NCBI GenBank assembly: GCA_037893225.1
Contig: JAZGUH010000554.1
Location: 62,001 to 126,000 of the forward strand
Origin: Hippasteria phrygiana
Taxonomy: Eukaryota > Echinodermata > Asteroidea > Valvatida > Goniasteridae
Length of the DNA stretch: 64,000 nt
Direction of reading: 5' to 3'
Positions 23,677 to 33,197 of the stretch are shown piece after piece; position 1 is the stretch's first letter; every line of letters begins with the position of its first letter. The notes under the pieces were generated by a model, which saw nothing but the letters and a program-made list of their open reading frames with translations, did no database searches and was not told the origin of the DNA. The translations under genes were made by a program, and so were the position numbers.

Positions 23677-24990
23677 ATGAACGCGATTTATGGAAGTAAG
23701 CTGAATCCTCACAGACGTTTAAAAAATCCTAGAGCGATTAAGGGTTTGAGACAATCGGTAGTCATTACTCATAATCCTAGTACTATAGACGCGAATCAAA
23801 CGTTGATCGTTAAATTTCCAATGTTGAGCCCAGACGATGTGGTCGTACCCGGTACTACTCGATTGGCATTCAACATCGACTTGGAGTCTGAAGGCACTAG
23901 CGCTGACGACGGAAGAACTCTATTTTATAACGTGGGGCGAAATTTGATTAAAAAGATAAGAATATGCCTAGAGGGTCGCGAGATATTTAACCTGTACGAC
24001 GCAGACTTATATAACGTTTTTAAAGATCTGTGGAAACCTAAACACGCATCCTATATATATCAAGGAATATGCGATGGTGGCAACATTGGAAAACTCCGAA
24101 TTGGGGCTAGTGACGCATCCGATAGTGGTGATCTAGGAAAAGACAAAGCCATAGCGGATGCTTATGGAAATAGATTTTACATTCCTCTAGATTTTGAAAT
24201 ACTAAGAGATTACCATCCGTTTCATCCATCGGCGCTCAAAGATAGACTAACGTACGAGCTTACGTTTAACGATCACAAAAACGTCGTAGATTCTACGGAT
24301 GATGATGCCAAGTATAATATGTCTGGGTTGTCTCTCGAATTTGACGTGGTGACTAGTAAAACATTGGCTGACTCTATCAGACAACAATATCGAGGCAAGA
24401 CTCATTTTCTATTCGATCAAGTTCAAAGATATCTCGTTAGAGACTTTGACAAATCAGATACAACTTGGAACATTAATCTTAACCAATCGATTAGAAGTCT
24501 CAAGGGCGTACTACTTTTATTCAAAGATCCTACTGACAAAACCCCCGAACATTTCTATAATCCTAAAATCGAAAAAGTAAACGTTACGATTGAGGGTAAA
24601 CCGAATCAATTGTACAGTCAAGGTTATATGATGCGTTATCAACACTGGGATGAAATTACCAAGTTTTTTGGAGACTCTCACACTGATTTTGGCGCCGGTA
24701 TGGCCAAAGACTTGAGTTTGTACGATATGTTTATAGGCACCTACTTAAAAAATAGTTACGGGCTTTGGTTAGATATGAGAGTAACCGATGATAATAAAAG
24801 TCACGGTTCGGGTAGGAGAATAGGAGAAGTAGGTGGTGGTATAAGTAATTATTTAGAAAGAAAAGCCGAGACAGCTGGGGCCGTAAAATGTTACGTTTTC
24901 TTGGTGATGGATGGCCAACTGGTTATCGAAGATGGAAGATTTAATAAGCGTTTACTATTAAAAATCGAGGGTATAATTGAAAACGTTTAA
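23677..24990 (+). CDS. candidate major capsid protein
   Basis: 437-residue open frame, the only long gene of copy 1 without a break. The N-terminus (VVITHNPSTIDANQTLIVKF, then DDVVVPGTTRLAF) and the block RNLIKKIRICLEGREIFNLY are features of a family I recall from Polinton-like elements in many invertebrates. Mainly beta-strand composition suits a jelly-roll capsid protein. It precedes the packaging ATPase, the usual order in this virus group. It is shorter than typical double jelly-roll Polinton capsids (500-700 residues), so single- versus double-barrel architecture needs a structure prediction. Start chosen at the first ATG after the divergent spacer. Copy 2 holds a frameshifted homologue at 39206-40396. 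Confidence 0.65.
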   Translation: MNAIYGSKLNPHRRLKNPRAIKGLRQSVVITHNPSTIDANQTLIVKFPMLSPDDVVVPGTTRLAFNIDLESEGTSADDGRTLFYNVGRNLIKKIRICLEGREIFNLYDADLYNVFKDLWKPKHASYIYQGICDGGNIGKLRIGASDASDSGDLGKDKAIADAYGNRFYIPLDFEILRDYHPFHPSALKDRLTYELTFNDHKNVVDSTDDDAKYNMSGLSLEFDVVTSKTLADSIRQQYRGKTHFLFDQVQRYLVRDFDKSDTTWNINLNQSIRSLKGVLLLFKDPTDKTPEHFYNPKIEKVNVTIEGKPNQLYSQGYMMRYQHWDEITKFFGDSHTDFGAGMAKDLSLYDMFIGTYLKNSYGLWLDMRVTDDNKSHGSGRRIGEVGGGISNYLERKAETAGAVKCYVFLVMDGQLVIEDGRFNKRLLLKIEGIIENV

Positions 24991-25009
24991 CAACTTAAAA
25001 AACTTTAAC

Positions 25010-25638
25010 ATGTTTCCAAAGACACCTCACTGCGCCTTAATATGCGGTACTAGAACCAATTCTGGTAAAACTAAATTTATTTTAGATCTATTGGAAACGG
25101 AGTATAGGAATCACTTTGAAAAGATTGTCGTCATTTGCCCTACATTATCGAATAATAAGTCTTATCACGAGAGGGGTTGGCTTTGGTTAGATCCGGAGAT
25201 ATACCTATGCGACTTAGAAGTAGAAAAATGTCTCTCAACGAAGCTTTAGAATTTTATAGAAGCAGACTAAAAGGATTACGCGTATTATTTTTGATAGATG
25301 ACTGTAGCGCGGAACAAGATATAAAATATCGTAAAGCGGCTTTGGATAAAAACACTTGTATATTAACGAAGTTGGCCTTTAGCGGTAGACACGACAATCA
25401 CTACTGTTGGTTGTTGACACAAAAGTATAATTGCGTAATGACGGATGATCGAGCTCAAACCGCATTTGTTGCGTTGTTTTATTGCAAAGATAAAAGTAGT
25501 TTCAATCAATGTCTAGATGAAAATGACGCCGTGCCTTTAGAAGAAAGATCGAAAATTAAAAAGATTTTAAGAGACGTGCCATATAGTAAATTGCTGATAA
25601 AAACTGATCCTCCAGTTTGCTGGGAGCTCGCTAGATAG
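25010..25638 (+). pseudogene. packaging ATPase (FtsK/HerA, A32-like), broken
   Basis: Would pump DNA into capsids. Starts MFPKTPHCALICG 19 bp after the capsid stop. The Walker A region reads GTRTNSGKT, one residue longer than the GxxxxGK[ST] consensus. Walker B is VLFLIDDCSAEQ (about 25288-25323). A frameshift near 25230 splits the gene. The C-terminal part includes NHYCWLLTQKYNCVMTDDRA. The homologue in copy 2 (38574-39197) is one uninterrupted frame but with a different P-loop defect. Confidence 0.85.
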
Positions 25639-25815
25639 CTAGCTGTAATTTGTTGTATAGCTAGTTGATAGCTAGTTGATAGCTAGCTGTAATTTGTTGT
25701 ATAGCTAGTTGATAGCTAGTTGATAGTTAGCTGTAATTTGTTGTATAGCTAGTTGATAGCTAGTTGATAGCTAGCTGCAATTTGCTAGATAACTAGCTGT
25801 ATAGCTAGCCCGTAA
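25630..25815. repeat. TAGCTAGTTGATAGCTAG tandem array after the ATPase
   Basis: About three and a half units of roughly 55 bp (TTGATAGCTAG, CTGTAATTTGTTGTATAGCT). Rich in the palindrome TAGCTA. In copy 2 the equivalent point (38455-38590) has a related CAAATTACAGC array and marks one end of a 2.8-kb deletion, so the array may be a recombination hotspot. Confidence 0.8.
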
Positions 25816-25887
25816 ATTATCTAGGTATTATATCATATGATAGAATACCTAGACGTTTTGTTAGAAAAAAATATTTACTATTTGCAA

Positions 25888-26526
25888 ATGAGCAACTCGA
25901 TAGAATCTCTAAGCTCGTTGTCTCAACAACCGATAGCTGCGCGAGTACTCCCTACGGTCGTAGACGTAGAAACTCCTAACGGAGTTCCAGAACACAAAAA
26001 TAGACTTTTAGGAGTAGTTGCTTCCGGTGATTCGAAGAAATATCTGGGTAAAGAATACTCCGTGAATGAAGTCGAAAATTTAGACTCCGTTAAACTAGAG
26101 AAACTATACAAAAACTACGAAGCTAAACTAGGTAAAGAAATGATCGTTAGTTTGGGTAGTTGCATGCTTAGTCTTTACTCAAAAGCTTTAGGTATGACTT
26201 TACCCCTGGCTTCGCCGTTTGGTTATAAACTTTGTTTAGACTCTGAAGAATCTCTTACCAACGACTTGGAAAACGATCCAGTTATTTCTAGCAGTATGGC
26301 TAGTTTACTTTGCGAAGTGTACTACAACTACGGACTTTATCTATCTCCTTTGGTAGCTATGTTAATTACGACTAAACATTTGAAAAGAGATAATTATAAT
26401 ATTACAAATAATAGTAGTTCTATTATAAAAGATGGATCTAGAAACGAAAGCAGACCAAGTAGTAACGTCGCAAGAGCCAAATCAGGAGACTCAAGCGACA
26501 GAGAGGGTAACAAAACCTCCAGCTAA
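25888..26526 (+). CDS. unknown viral protein, about 212 residues
   Basis: I do not recognise this family with confidence. Start placed at the second in-frame ATG (25888; MSNSIESLSSLSQQP) because it follows an A-rich leader, while 25837 is also possible. The middle has KLEKLYKNYEAKLGKEMIVS and a hydrophobic helix-like GSCMLSLYSKALGMTLPLA; a second one is YNYGLYLSPLVAMLITT. The tail is serine-, arginine- and asparagine-rich. Overlaps the next ORF by 95 bp in another frame. Missing from copy 2 because of the deletion. Confidence 0.55.
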   Translation: MSNSIESLSSLSQQPIAARVLPTVVDVETPNGVPEHKNRLLGVVASGDSKKYLGKEYSVNEVENLDSVKLEKLYKNYEAKLGKEMIVSLGSCMLSLYSKALGMTLPLASPFGYKLCLDSEESLTNDLENDPVISSSMASLLCEVYYNYGLYLSPLVAMLITTKHLKRDNYNITNNSSSIIKDGSRNESRPSSNVARAKSGDSSDREGNKTSS

Positions 26527-26890
26527 AAACGGAGTAATTAAATCTTTAAAAAGAAAGAAAAGAGTAGAGCAGGGTAAAAAACTAGCCGAAAGAAACAAAA
26601 AGATGAAAGAGCAAATACAAAAGATGCAAAGTCTAGACGATGAAACGTCCAACCAAACGCAAACAGTTACGATAGGGAGTACGTCTACGACTGTAAGGAG
26701 TATTCCGAGCTGGGGGTATGCGGTAGTAGGCTTAGCTATTTTAGGACTCGGATATCTCGCACTTAGTACGTCTACGACTGTAAGGAGTAAACAAAATGTT
26801 GCAGTTAATGAAATCGAAGCACCTACCGAGCAAACTCCACAACCACCAACAAACGTGGATCCAATTGAAGATTTGTTAGAAATGGAATAA
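26432..26890 (+). CDS. basic single-pass membrane protein with duplicated TSTTVRS insert
   Basis: 152 residues: glutamine/threonine-rich start, a very basic stretch (SLKRKKRVEQGKKLAERNKK), a coiled-coil-like QIQKMQSL, one membrane helix (WGYAVVGLAILGLGYLAL) and an acidic proline-rich tail. The helix is flanked on both sides by the same seven residues TSTTVRS encoded by identical 21-bp segments (26681-26701 and 26768-26788). The family is not recognised; the basic region suggests a nucleic-acid or core-binding virion protein. Absent from copy 2. Confidence 0.6.
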   Translation: MDLETKADQVVTSQEPNQETQATERVTKPPAKNGVIKSLKRKKRVEQGKKLAERNKKMKEQIQKMQSLDDETSNQTQTVTIGSTSTTVRSIPSWGYAVVGLAILGLGYLALSTSTTVRSKQNVAVNEIEAPTEQTPQPPTNVDPIEDLLEME

Positions 26891-26936
26891 AAACGATTAA
26901 AAAACGTTAAAAAATAATCTAGTTGTATATTTTAAA

Positions 26937-27170
26937 ATGCATACTAAGAACGTCGCAAATACTCTTTATCACGGTGCTGTGTTGGCTGCGTTGACCGTAG
27001 GTTATACCATGTTGAGTAAAACACTTTTGAAAATATAACCTGCCGATCTAGGAAAATTAGACGTAGAAGATACGGTTAAAATTACCGCTACGATAGGTGG
27101 CGCTCTAGCCACACAGTCTTGGTTAGTGAGCCAAGGTATACTTCCTCAAAATGTAGTAAATACTGCGTAA
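26937..27170 (+). pseudogene. small hydrophobic protein, one in-frame stop
   Basis: 77 codons starting MHTKNVANTLYHGAVLAALT and ending VVNTA. Two hydrophobic segments: VLAALTVGYTMLSKTLL and ITATIGGALATQSWLVSQG. A TAA at codon 34 interrupts an otherwise open frame. The GAVLAALTVGYTML pattern recurs, to my recollection, as a small ORF in related elements, so I think it was a real gene. Likely a small virion or membrane protein. Confidence 0.55.
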
Positions 27171-27215
27171 ATAGAAAATAAAGTAACATTTTATTGTTAA
27201 TCATTTATTAAAATT

Positions 27216-28797
27216 ATGACAAGTATAGCGGTGACGACTGAAGGAGAAGTTATCGAAATGAAGGCCGTGGGTGGAGAAGAAGGCCAACAAGATAAAGATG
27301 CTGATGCTGATTTTGAATATGACAGACAACCTGATGATGAGACTAGTTTTTTAATTCCGCCCCCACAAACGGTAAAAGAAGCGAGTGATATTATGGGTCG
27401 ATATGATGATTTGCCAAAATCTGAAATGGCAAATAGGTTTTATAATCATTGGGAAATCCAAGGTGTTTCAAGACCAGATTTTCCTAGGCATAAACTTTTT
27501 ACTGTCGACAGTAAAAACAGATACTTTGATGGTGTTAGGTTAAATGATAAACGTAAACGCGATGTATTTGTAGGTATAGACACGTTAAAAAAAAATTTGA
27601 TGAGGTTCACCCATCTGGAAACTTTAATACATTTTTAAAAGATTTGGGTTTACCAAAAGACTTATTTACAAGAGGTGAATAAAGAAATAAGTCAGATACA
27701 ACCCGAAAATATTGATTCAACTAATATTCTAGAAACCATTAATAATGTTAGCAAAATCGCAGAAAGAGCAGTAGATGTATTAAGAGAAGAAGTAGGTCTG
27801 ACGGGCCAAGATGTTGATTTTACTGGATTAGAAGCAGCAATAGATATATTTAGTGAATCATTAGATAAAGAAAAAAAGAGAATTAGATGAACGATTAAAA
27901 AATTAGTTATACGAGAAAAAAATCGGAGGAATTAGTAAAAACATTAGATATACGAGTAAAAGCATTAGATGGACAAAAAGAGAGAGTAGATGAACGAAAA
28001 AGAGCAGTAGATGAACAAAAAAGAGCAGTAAATAAACGAGAAATAGCAGTGTTTGAACGAGAAAGAGCATCAGATGAACGAGAAAGAGTAATTACAAAAA
28101 TTACAGGATTAAACAACTTGAGAGAAATTGCTGGTTTAAACAAAGCGTTAGAAACTCTCAAAGGTAATTACGAATTAAATTTAGCTCGACTTAGAATTAT
28201 AGATGATGAAATTAAACAAACCAAAGCGGAACGCGATGAAACACACAGCGATAGAGAGAGGCAAGAATTAAACGATAGATTAACAAATCTCAATATTGAA
28301 AGAACCAGTAGATTAGGCCTCGCACATATAAATTTACAGGGGCTCAAAAGTCAAATCGTTAGAATAATAGAAACGTTTAATAAAATACGACGAGGTGATA
28401 TCTCGTTAGCCGAAAAGATCAGAATTATATTTCGAGAAGAGGGTGTAACGGTCGTTAGTATACTAACCGCGTTTAGTTTAGCCATAAGTACGATCGCGAG
28501 TTCGATAGTAGCCGGTGTGGGAGGTGTGGGGGTTCCGTCTCCGACTCCACCGGCGCCTAAACCCGGCGGAGACTTGAAAGATTGGATAAGTAGTCATTTA
28601 CAAATTTAGCCAATTTACTAAAAAAGCTCGGGGGTAAACTGTTGGCTGCATTGCCTGGTATTTTAGGTAGTATCGCTAGTTGGTTGTTTAATTTATTGAG
28701 TAAGAGCGTGGGTTGGTTGGCCGATCATGTGTGGACTCTATTGGCAGGTGTTGGGACTTTGATTCTCGTGTACGTACAAAAAAATGTTTACAAATAA
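27216..28797 (+). pseudogene. coiled-coil membrane protein, frameshifted in several places
   Basis: I read this as one decayed gene of about 520 codons. N-terminus 27216-27638 (acidic, then NHWEIQGVSRPDFPRHKLFT); a slip in a run of nine A near 27590; then SNxF..FLKDLGLPKDLF to 27682; a middle part 27675-27890; a heptad-like part 27895-28300 rich in Glu, Arg and Lys; FREEGVTVVSILTAFSLAIS (28430-28490) and a glycine/proline hinge; and, after one more slip at 28605, a C-terminal hydrophobic tail ALPGILGSIASWLFNLL and LLAGVGTLILVYVQ. Only the tail survives in copy 2 (38261-38435). An alternative is two or three adjacent genes. Probably a virion or membrane-associated structural protein. Confidence 0.55.
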
Positions 28798-28833
28798 AAT
28801 GTTTAAAAATAAAATGTCGTCCTTTTATTAGAA

Positions 28834-29451
28834 ATGGCCTCCATATATCCTAATTTACCAGACCTACCGGTTGAAACGTACGATACTAGAGTCTTTAGGT
28901 TAAATAAAATTGAGCAGGTACAAAAAGAGATAACGCGAGAGAGAGACAAGCGAGAAGAAATTTATAACATGTATAATAAAATTACTACTTGTTTATCAAA
29001 CGCGGAGACTGCGACGGAATGTTTTGGAGCTGCGTCAGGCGCTATTAATCGCGGGTGTTGTCGGTGTTATTAGTTTACCCATTGGTGTAGCGTTAGAAGG
29101 TATAGCTATAGGATGCGTAGGTGTGAGTTTAGTCTTGAAATATTTTAGCAAAAAGTTTAGGGGTAAAGCCAAGAAACACGACGAGATTAGAGTATTGGCA
29201 GAAACCAAATTGAATACGATAAATGAACTAGTGTCCCAAGCTATAGACGACGGTGATATCAGCCACGAAGAATTTGCATTTATCAATAACGAACTGAGAA
29301 AATTTAATGGGATGAAAGAAGCTCTAAGAACTCAAATCTGATAGAAATAAAAAAGAAATAGAAGATGAAGTTGAAAAAAAAAGTGATCGAGAGAATTGAG
29401 AAAGAAAAAAGATCTTATCGAAAAACTTACCGCTTTAAAATAGAAGTAATT
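28834..29451 (+). pseudogene. helical protein with glycine-rich membrane hairpin, frameshifted
   Basis: Start MASIYPNLPDLPVETYD; helical DKREEIYNMYNKITTCLSN; then a slip near 29040 followed by AGVVGVISLPIGVALEGIAI and GVSLVLKYF, a double hydrophobic hairpin. RGKAKKHDEIRVLAETKLNT and an EF-hand-like acidic loop (DDGDISHEEF) follow. Copy 2 preserves the whole first 154 residues without a break at 37735-38199 (minus), so the gene was certainly real. The frame then degenerates and ends near KLTALK at 29451. The downstream ORF with PPxY and PSAP motifs may be its original tail. Confidence 0.7.
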
Positions 29452-29562
29452 AATGAATACGATAGTAATTTACGTAATGATAATTTACCGCCTAATTATG
29501 AGAGTTTGCGGGTTAGACCCAGCGCTCCGTACGTATACGACTGTAAGGAGTACGAAGAATAG
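29365..29562 (+). CDS. C-terminal ORF with PPxY and PSAP motifs
   Basis: 65-codon frame whose end reads LPPNYESLRVRPSAPYVYD. PPNY is at 29488-29499 and PSAP at 29518-29529, six residues apart. Copy 2 keeps LPPSYECIQPRPSAPYE in the equivalent place (37506-37560, minus). PPxY binds WW domains of Nedd4-type ligases and PSAP binds TSG101; together they are classical viral late domains. The reading frame is offset from the upstream helical gene in both copies, so it is either that gene's tail after a frameshift or a separate small ORF. A 21-bp segment inserted after PSAP adds VYDCKEY in copy 1. Confidence 0.6.
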   Translation: MKLKKKVIERIEKEKRSYRKTYRFKIEVINEYDSNLRNDNLPPNYESLRVRPSAPYVYDCKEYEE

Positions 29563-29606
29563 TTTAAAGTGTAAAGTATAAGTTTATAATATAAAGTTTA
29601 ACGTAA

Positions 29607-29643
29607 AATAAGCCCACAACCTATAGAGGGTTGTGGGCTTATT
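29607..29643. terminator. perfect hairpin after the late-domain ORF
   Basis: AATAAGCCCACAACC pairs with GGTTGTGGGCTTATT around a TATAGA loop, followed by a T run. It lies between converging genes (29562 from the left, 29676 from the right). Copy 2 has a similar hairpin, AAACCCAGCTCT and AGAGTTGAGGGTTT, at the same place (37456-37490). Role as bidirectional 3'-end signal is inferred. Confidence 0.6.
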
Positions 29644-29675
29644 TTTTTGGTTTTGGTTTAGTGTTTTCTAATTAG

Positions 29676-30473
29676 TTAATTATATACACGTATAAACCGC
29701 GGTGTGGTGCCGCACCCACGGTTGTGTAGTTTACACACTGAGCATCTATTTATTATTATACGACCGGCATATAATATATAAACATTATATGTAATTTGAT
29801 TATATTGTTTATAAAGTCGATTTTTTTTAAATTGACCAAAAGCATAATTATGATACAATGCCGCGCTTTCTAAATCATTAAAAAGATCTATCGCTAATTC
29901 ACCACATTGATATATACAATCTTTATCTGAATAACCAGCTGGTGTAAAACGGTCGTAAATTGCACAATTTTTGACCTTTTTATAATGTTTATTAATAGCC
30001 TTTTTATCTAATGTTTTAATATCTTGGTATATTATTGGTTTAGTTGATAAGTGGTCTAAAAAAGTTCATCATTAGATGGTTTTGGTTCGTTGCTATAGTT
30101 ATAGAAACGAAATTCACGATCTCTATAGGGGTATTTCTCCCCTAATCTCAGAAAACAGAAAAAAGGATTCTCTTGTTCGTGTTTATAACTAAGAAAAAGA
30201 CTAAAAGCCTTAGGATGATTTAACCTTAAGTCATTCATATTTTCAATATATTCTTTTGAATAGGTTAGTTTTATTATTTTTTTATAAAAAATGTCTAAAT
30301 ATTTAAAGATTTCTTTATAAGGATCGTTTTCGTCGGACATTGTTGGTTTATCAAACAAACAGTTTTTAAGGTCAAAACATTTATTTTCTTTAAGAGTAAA
30401 AACAGGAAAATTTGTTTTATTTCTAACCTTAAGATATTCCTCTTCAAAATCGGCGGTGGGTTTTCCATCCTTT
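29676..30473 (-). pseudogene. right-end viral gene of unknown function, one frameshift
   Basis: Transcribed inward from the right TIR; the TIR supplies its promoter and probably its first codons. The N-terminal frame (30056-30473) contains TADFEEEYLKVRNKTNF, DPYKEIFKYLDIFYKKIIK and a conserved-looking HEQENPFFCFLRLGEKYPYR. It stops at NDELF. One base later the frame reopens at DHLSTKPIIYQD and runs to 29676 with YDRFTPAGYSDKDCIYQCG and a cysteine-rich end CSVCKLHNRGCGTTPRF. I do not recognise it. Not present in copy 2, which is cut off before this point. By position it is the mirror of the polymerase at the other end. Confidence 0.6.
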
Positions 30474-30741
30474 ATAATAGATGTATATTTTAATACTCGA
30501 TTTAAAAAAAAATATAATTTTTTTTGCCCAAAGAATTTTAGACGAGACACAGAGATTTATTTTAAGAAAATATAATTTTGTTTTGGCTTCCTAAAATTTT
30601 AGGGGGTTTCCCCTTTTTTTAAATCTGGCGATTTTGGGCGATTTTCTCAGTTTTTGATTTTTTTGAAAATTTGAAAATGTTTAGATGAAATTCGAGAGAG
30701 AGATTTAAAAGTGGACCAGATCTCTCCCCCTTCTACTACTA

Positions 30742-32734
30742 CCCGTAAAATCAGAGCGACAGCAAAAGGCCCCAAAAATGGACTACCATATTTTCCCAAT
30801 TTTCTGCAAGCAGACTTTTTGACTTTTTAAGTGTCAATTTTCTGCTAGCAGAAATGTTGGTGTTACTTCGACGACTTTTATGGAGCCCTAAAAGGGGACA
30901 ACCTCAATTTTCTCTTTTTCTGCTTGCAGGTTTTAATGAAGGCTTTTACAAGACGGGACACCTGTTTTTAGAAACTAAATTTTCTGCTACCAGAAATCTC
31001 TATTTTACTTTAACGGCCCAGCTATTTCGGCTCCCTAAGGTGGACAACCATTTGCGTCAATCCAGGGGTGGGGCAATATACTATAGGTGGATGGGCCGTT
31101 GGATCAGCCCCCTTCTCCTTCATTTGAGGCACCGAAATAGTCGTCAGAGTAAAATCAAAATTTCTGCTTGCAAAACACGGGTGTCGCGTCTTGTAAAAAT
31201 TCTGGTAGTAGAAAATGAGAAAATGGGGTTGTCCACTTTTGGGGCGCGGGGGGGGGGGGGGGGGGGGAGGGGGGCGGACAGGGTGGGCACCACCAACGTT
31301 GAATCGTATCTCATTCCATTCGGGTTGCACCACACTAAATACAGTCCCATTGACCTTTATGTAAATCCACTAACTTCACAGTGAGAAAATCCTTATCCAG
31401 GAGTCTCTCAGTTTTTGTGACACTTTATACTGAAAATTATACTTTAAATCTTAATCTGTCAAATTCTGATAACTTTTTTGCAGGGTAGCCCTTTGGAATT
31501 TTTGCTAATTGTCCCCAGAGAGTACCACCCCTAAAATGTTTTTTTTTCCAAACAGGCTATAGCTGCCATTTTTCATACAGGCATCCCTCCACTTGCCAAG
31601 CCAAATAGGACAAATTTTAAAGCTGAAATTTATCAAGTCTTCACAAAAGTTGAAGCACAGAACTCCCATGTTATGATATCTGATCATTTGCATGACCCCC
31701 CCCCCCCCAAAAGAAATATTATTCAAAAATATGTGAGGGTTTACAATTATGCTAATCGGTTTGGCGCAGCCATTTTGGGCTATTAAGTGCCCTTCGTGGA
31801 CTGAGGCGCACACACATCGCAGGCACACACACCCAACGTATTGTACACACAGTCATGTAAACCGGTGCAATCGTGGACCTCCCATTGTTCCTCTTTTGTT
31901 TATACACAGAGCTATACACCCAGCTTGGCACTGTACATGTAGCTATAGCGGGTCATCGTTGGGACATGGCATTCTTTTTCCAAAAATAGTCCCCAAAACG
32001 CTCATGTTGAACCAACTGATTTCCTTCAAATGGTTACAGTTTAATAAAAAGACCTTCAGCATTAAATTTAGAGAAAAAATTGAAATGTCAAAAAAGCGTT
32101 TTTGAAACAATTTTTAGCACAAATTATAGGGGTCAAGTTTCAAAACAACTAACATTGTATTAACATACGTGGTCATGTCAGCATGCTTCATTGCAGGACA
32201 AAATGGAGCAATTACAGATTGTTTCCATTGATTTTCTTTACATAACTGACCAATGTATACATTTTATAGGAAAAGCTGAAATAATCTTAGTAGAACCCAA
32301 AAATAACCATTAAAATTAAGACTTGAAAACGGATATGTAGTTTAACACTATTTCGAGCACCCATATTTTTCGATCGCACACGGCTTAGCCCCCAGCTGTC
32401 CGCCCCACCCCTGTTTTGGGGCTTCATATGGGCAGTAAAAGTAAAATCAAAATTTCTGGTAGCAGAAAATTTAATCTTTAACAACAGGTGTCCCGTCTTG
32501 TAAAAACCTTAATTAAACCTGCAAGCAGAAAAAGAGAAAATTGGGGTTGTCCCTTTTAGGGCTTCATAAAAGTCGTCAAAGTAACACCAACATTTTTGTT
32601 ACCAGAAAATTGACATTTTTAAAAAGTTTTCGCGACTTAAAAAGTCAAAAAGTCTGCTTGCACTGAGAAAATTGGGAAAATAGGGCAGTCCACTTTTTGG
32701 GGATTCATATTTGCTGTCGTTCTGATTTTACGGG
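30742..32734. mobile_element. 1993-bp non-autonomous DNA element inserted in the right TIR
   Basis: The left end CCCGTAAAATCAGAGCGACA is mirrored at the right end (CCCGTAAAATCAGAACGACA on the minus strand). Inverted arms extend for about 350 bp with motifs such as TTTTCTGCTAGCAGAAA and GACGGGACACCTG. A second partial inverted block at 31140-31240 is nested inside, next to a G20 tract. No transposase. Flanks do not give a clear target duplication, although an 11-bp TAGTAGTAGAA-like sequence of unknown origin sits at the left junction. Confidence 0.7.
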
Positions 32735-32924
32735 TTGACTGTGGCCTGAATTACAATTCCATCATTTCACCAGAAGCGGCCGCCAAATAAAGTGGCTGCC
32801 GCCAGATAAACGGTACAAAAAAAGTTTTCTCGCGTTTGCAAAAAATTACATTTCTTTTCAGTGGCACTATCCGGCTTCCGTATAAACAGGTAGAAAACCA
32901 CGAATAAAAAGTCAGCCCTAAAAT

Positions 32925-33165
32925 TAGGGCATTATAACGCCGTAATACGCCGTAAAATTAGGGCGTTATAACGCAGTAAAATTAGGGCGTTATAACGCCG
33001 TAAATTTAGGGAGTTATAACGCCGTAATAGGGCGTTGTAACGCTGTATTACAGCGTTATAACGCCGTAAAATTAGGGCGTTATAAAGCCGTCAATTTAGG
33101 GCGTTATAACGCTGTAATACAGCGTTATAACGCCCTATTACGGCGTTATAACGCCGTAAGAAAAA
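32925..33165. repeat. array of 14-bp palindromes in the right TIR
   Basis: Ten or so GGCGTTATAACGCC-type palindromes with variants GGGCGTTATAAAGCC and GAGTTATAACGCC. Order and spacers differ from the left array, showing that the two arrays have drifted or turned over since insertion. Confidence 0.85.
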
Positions 33166-33197
33166 AATAATTGTTCTTGGCGGAAATCAGCCACCGT

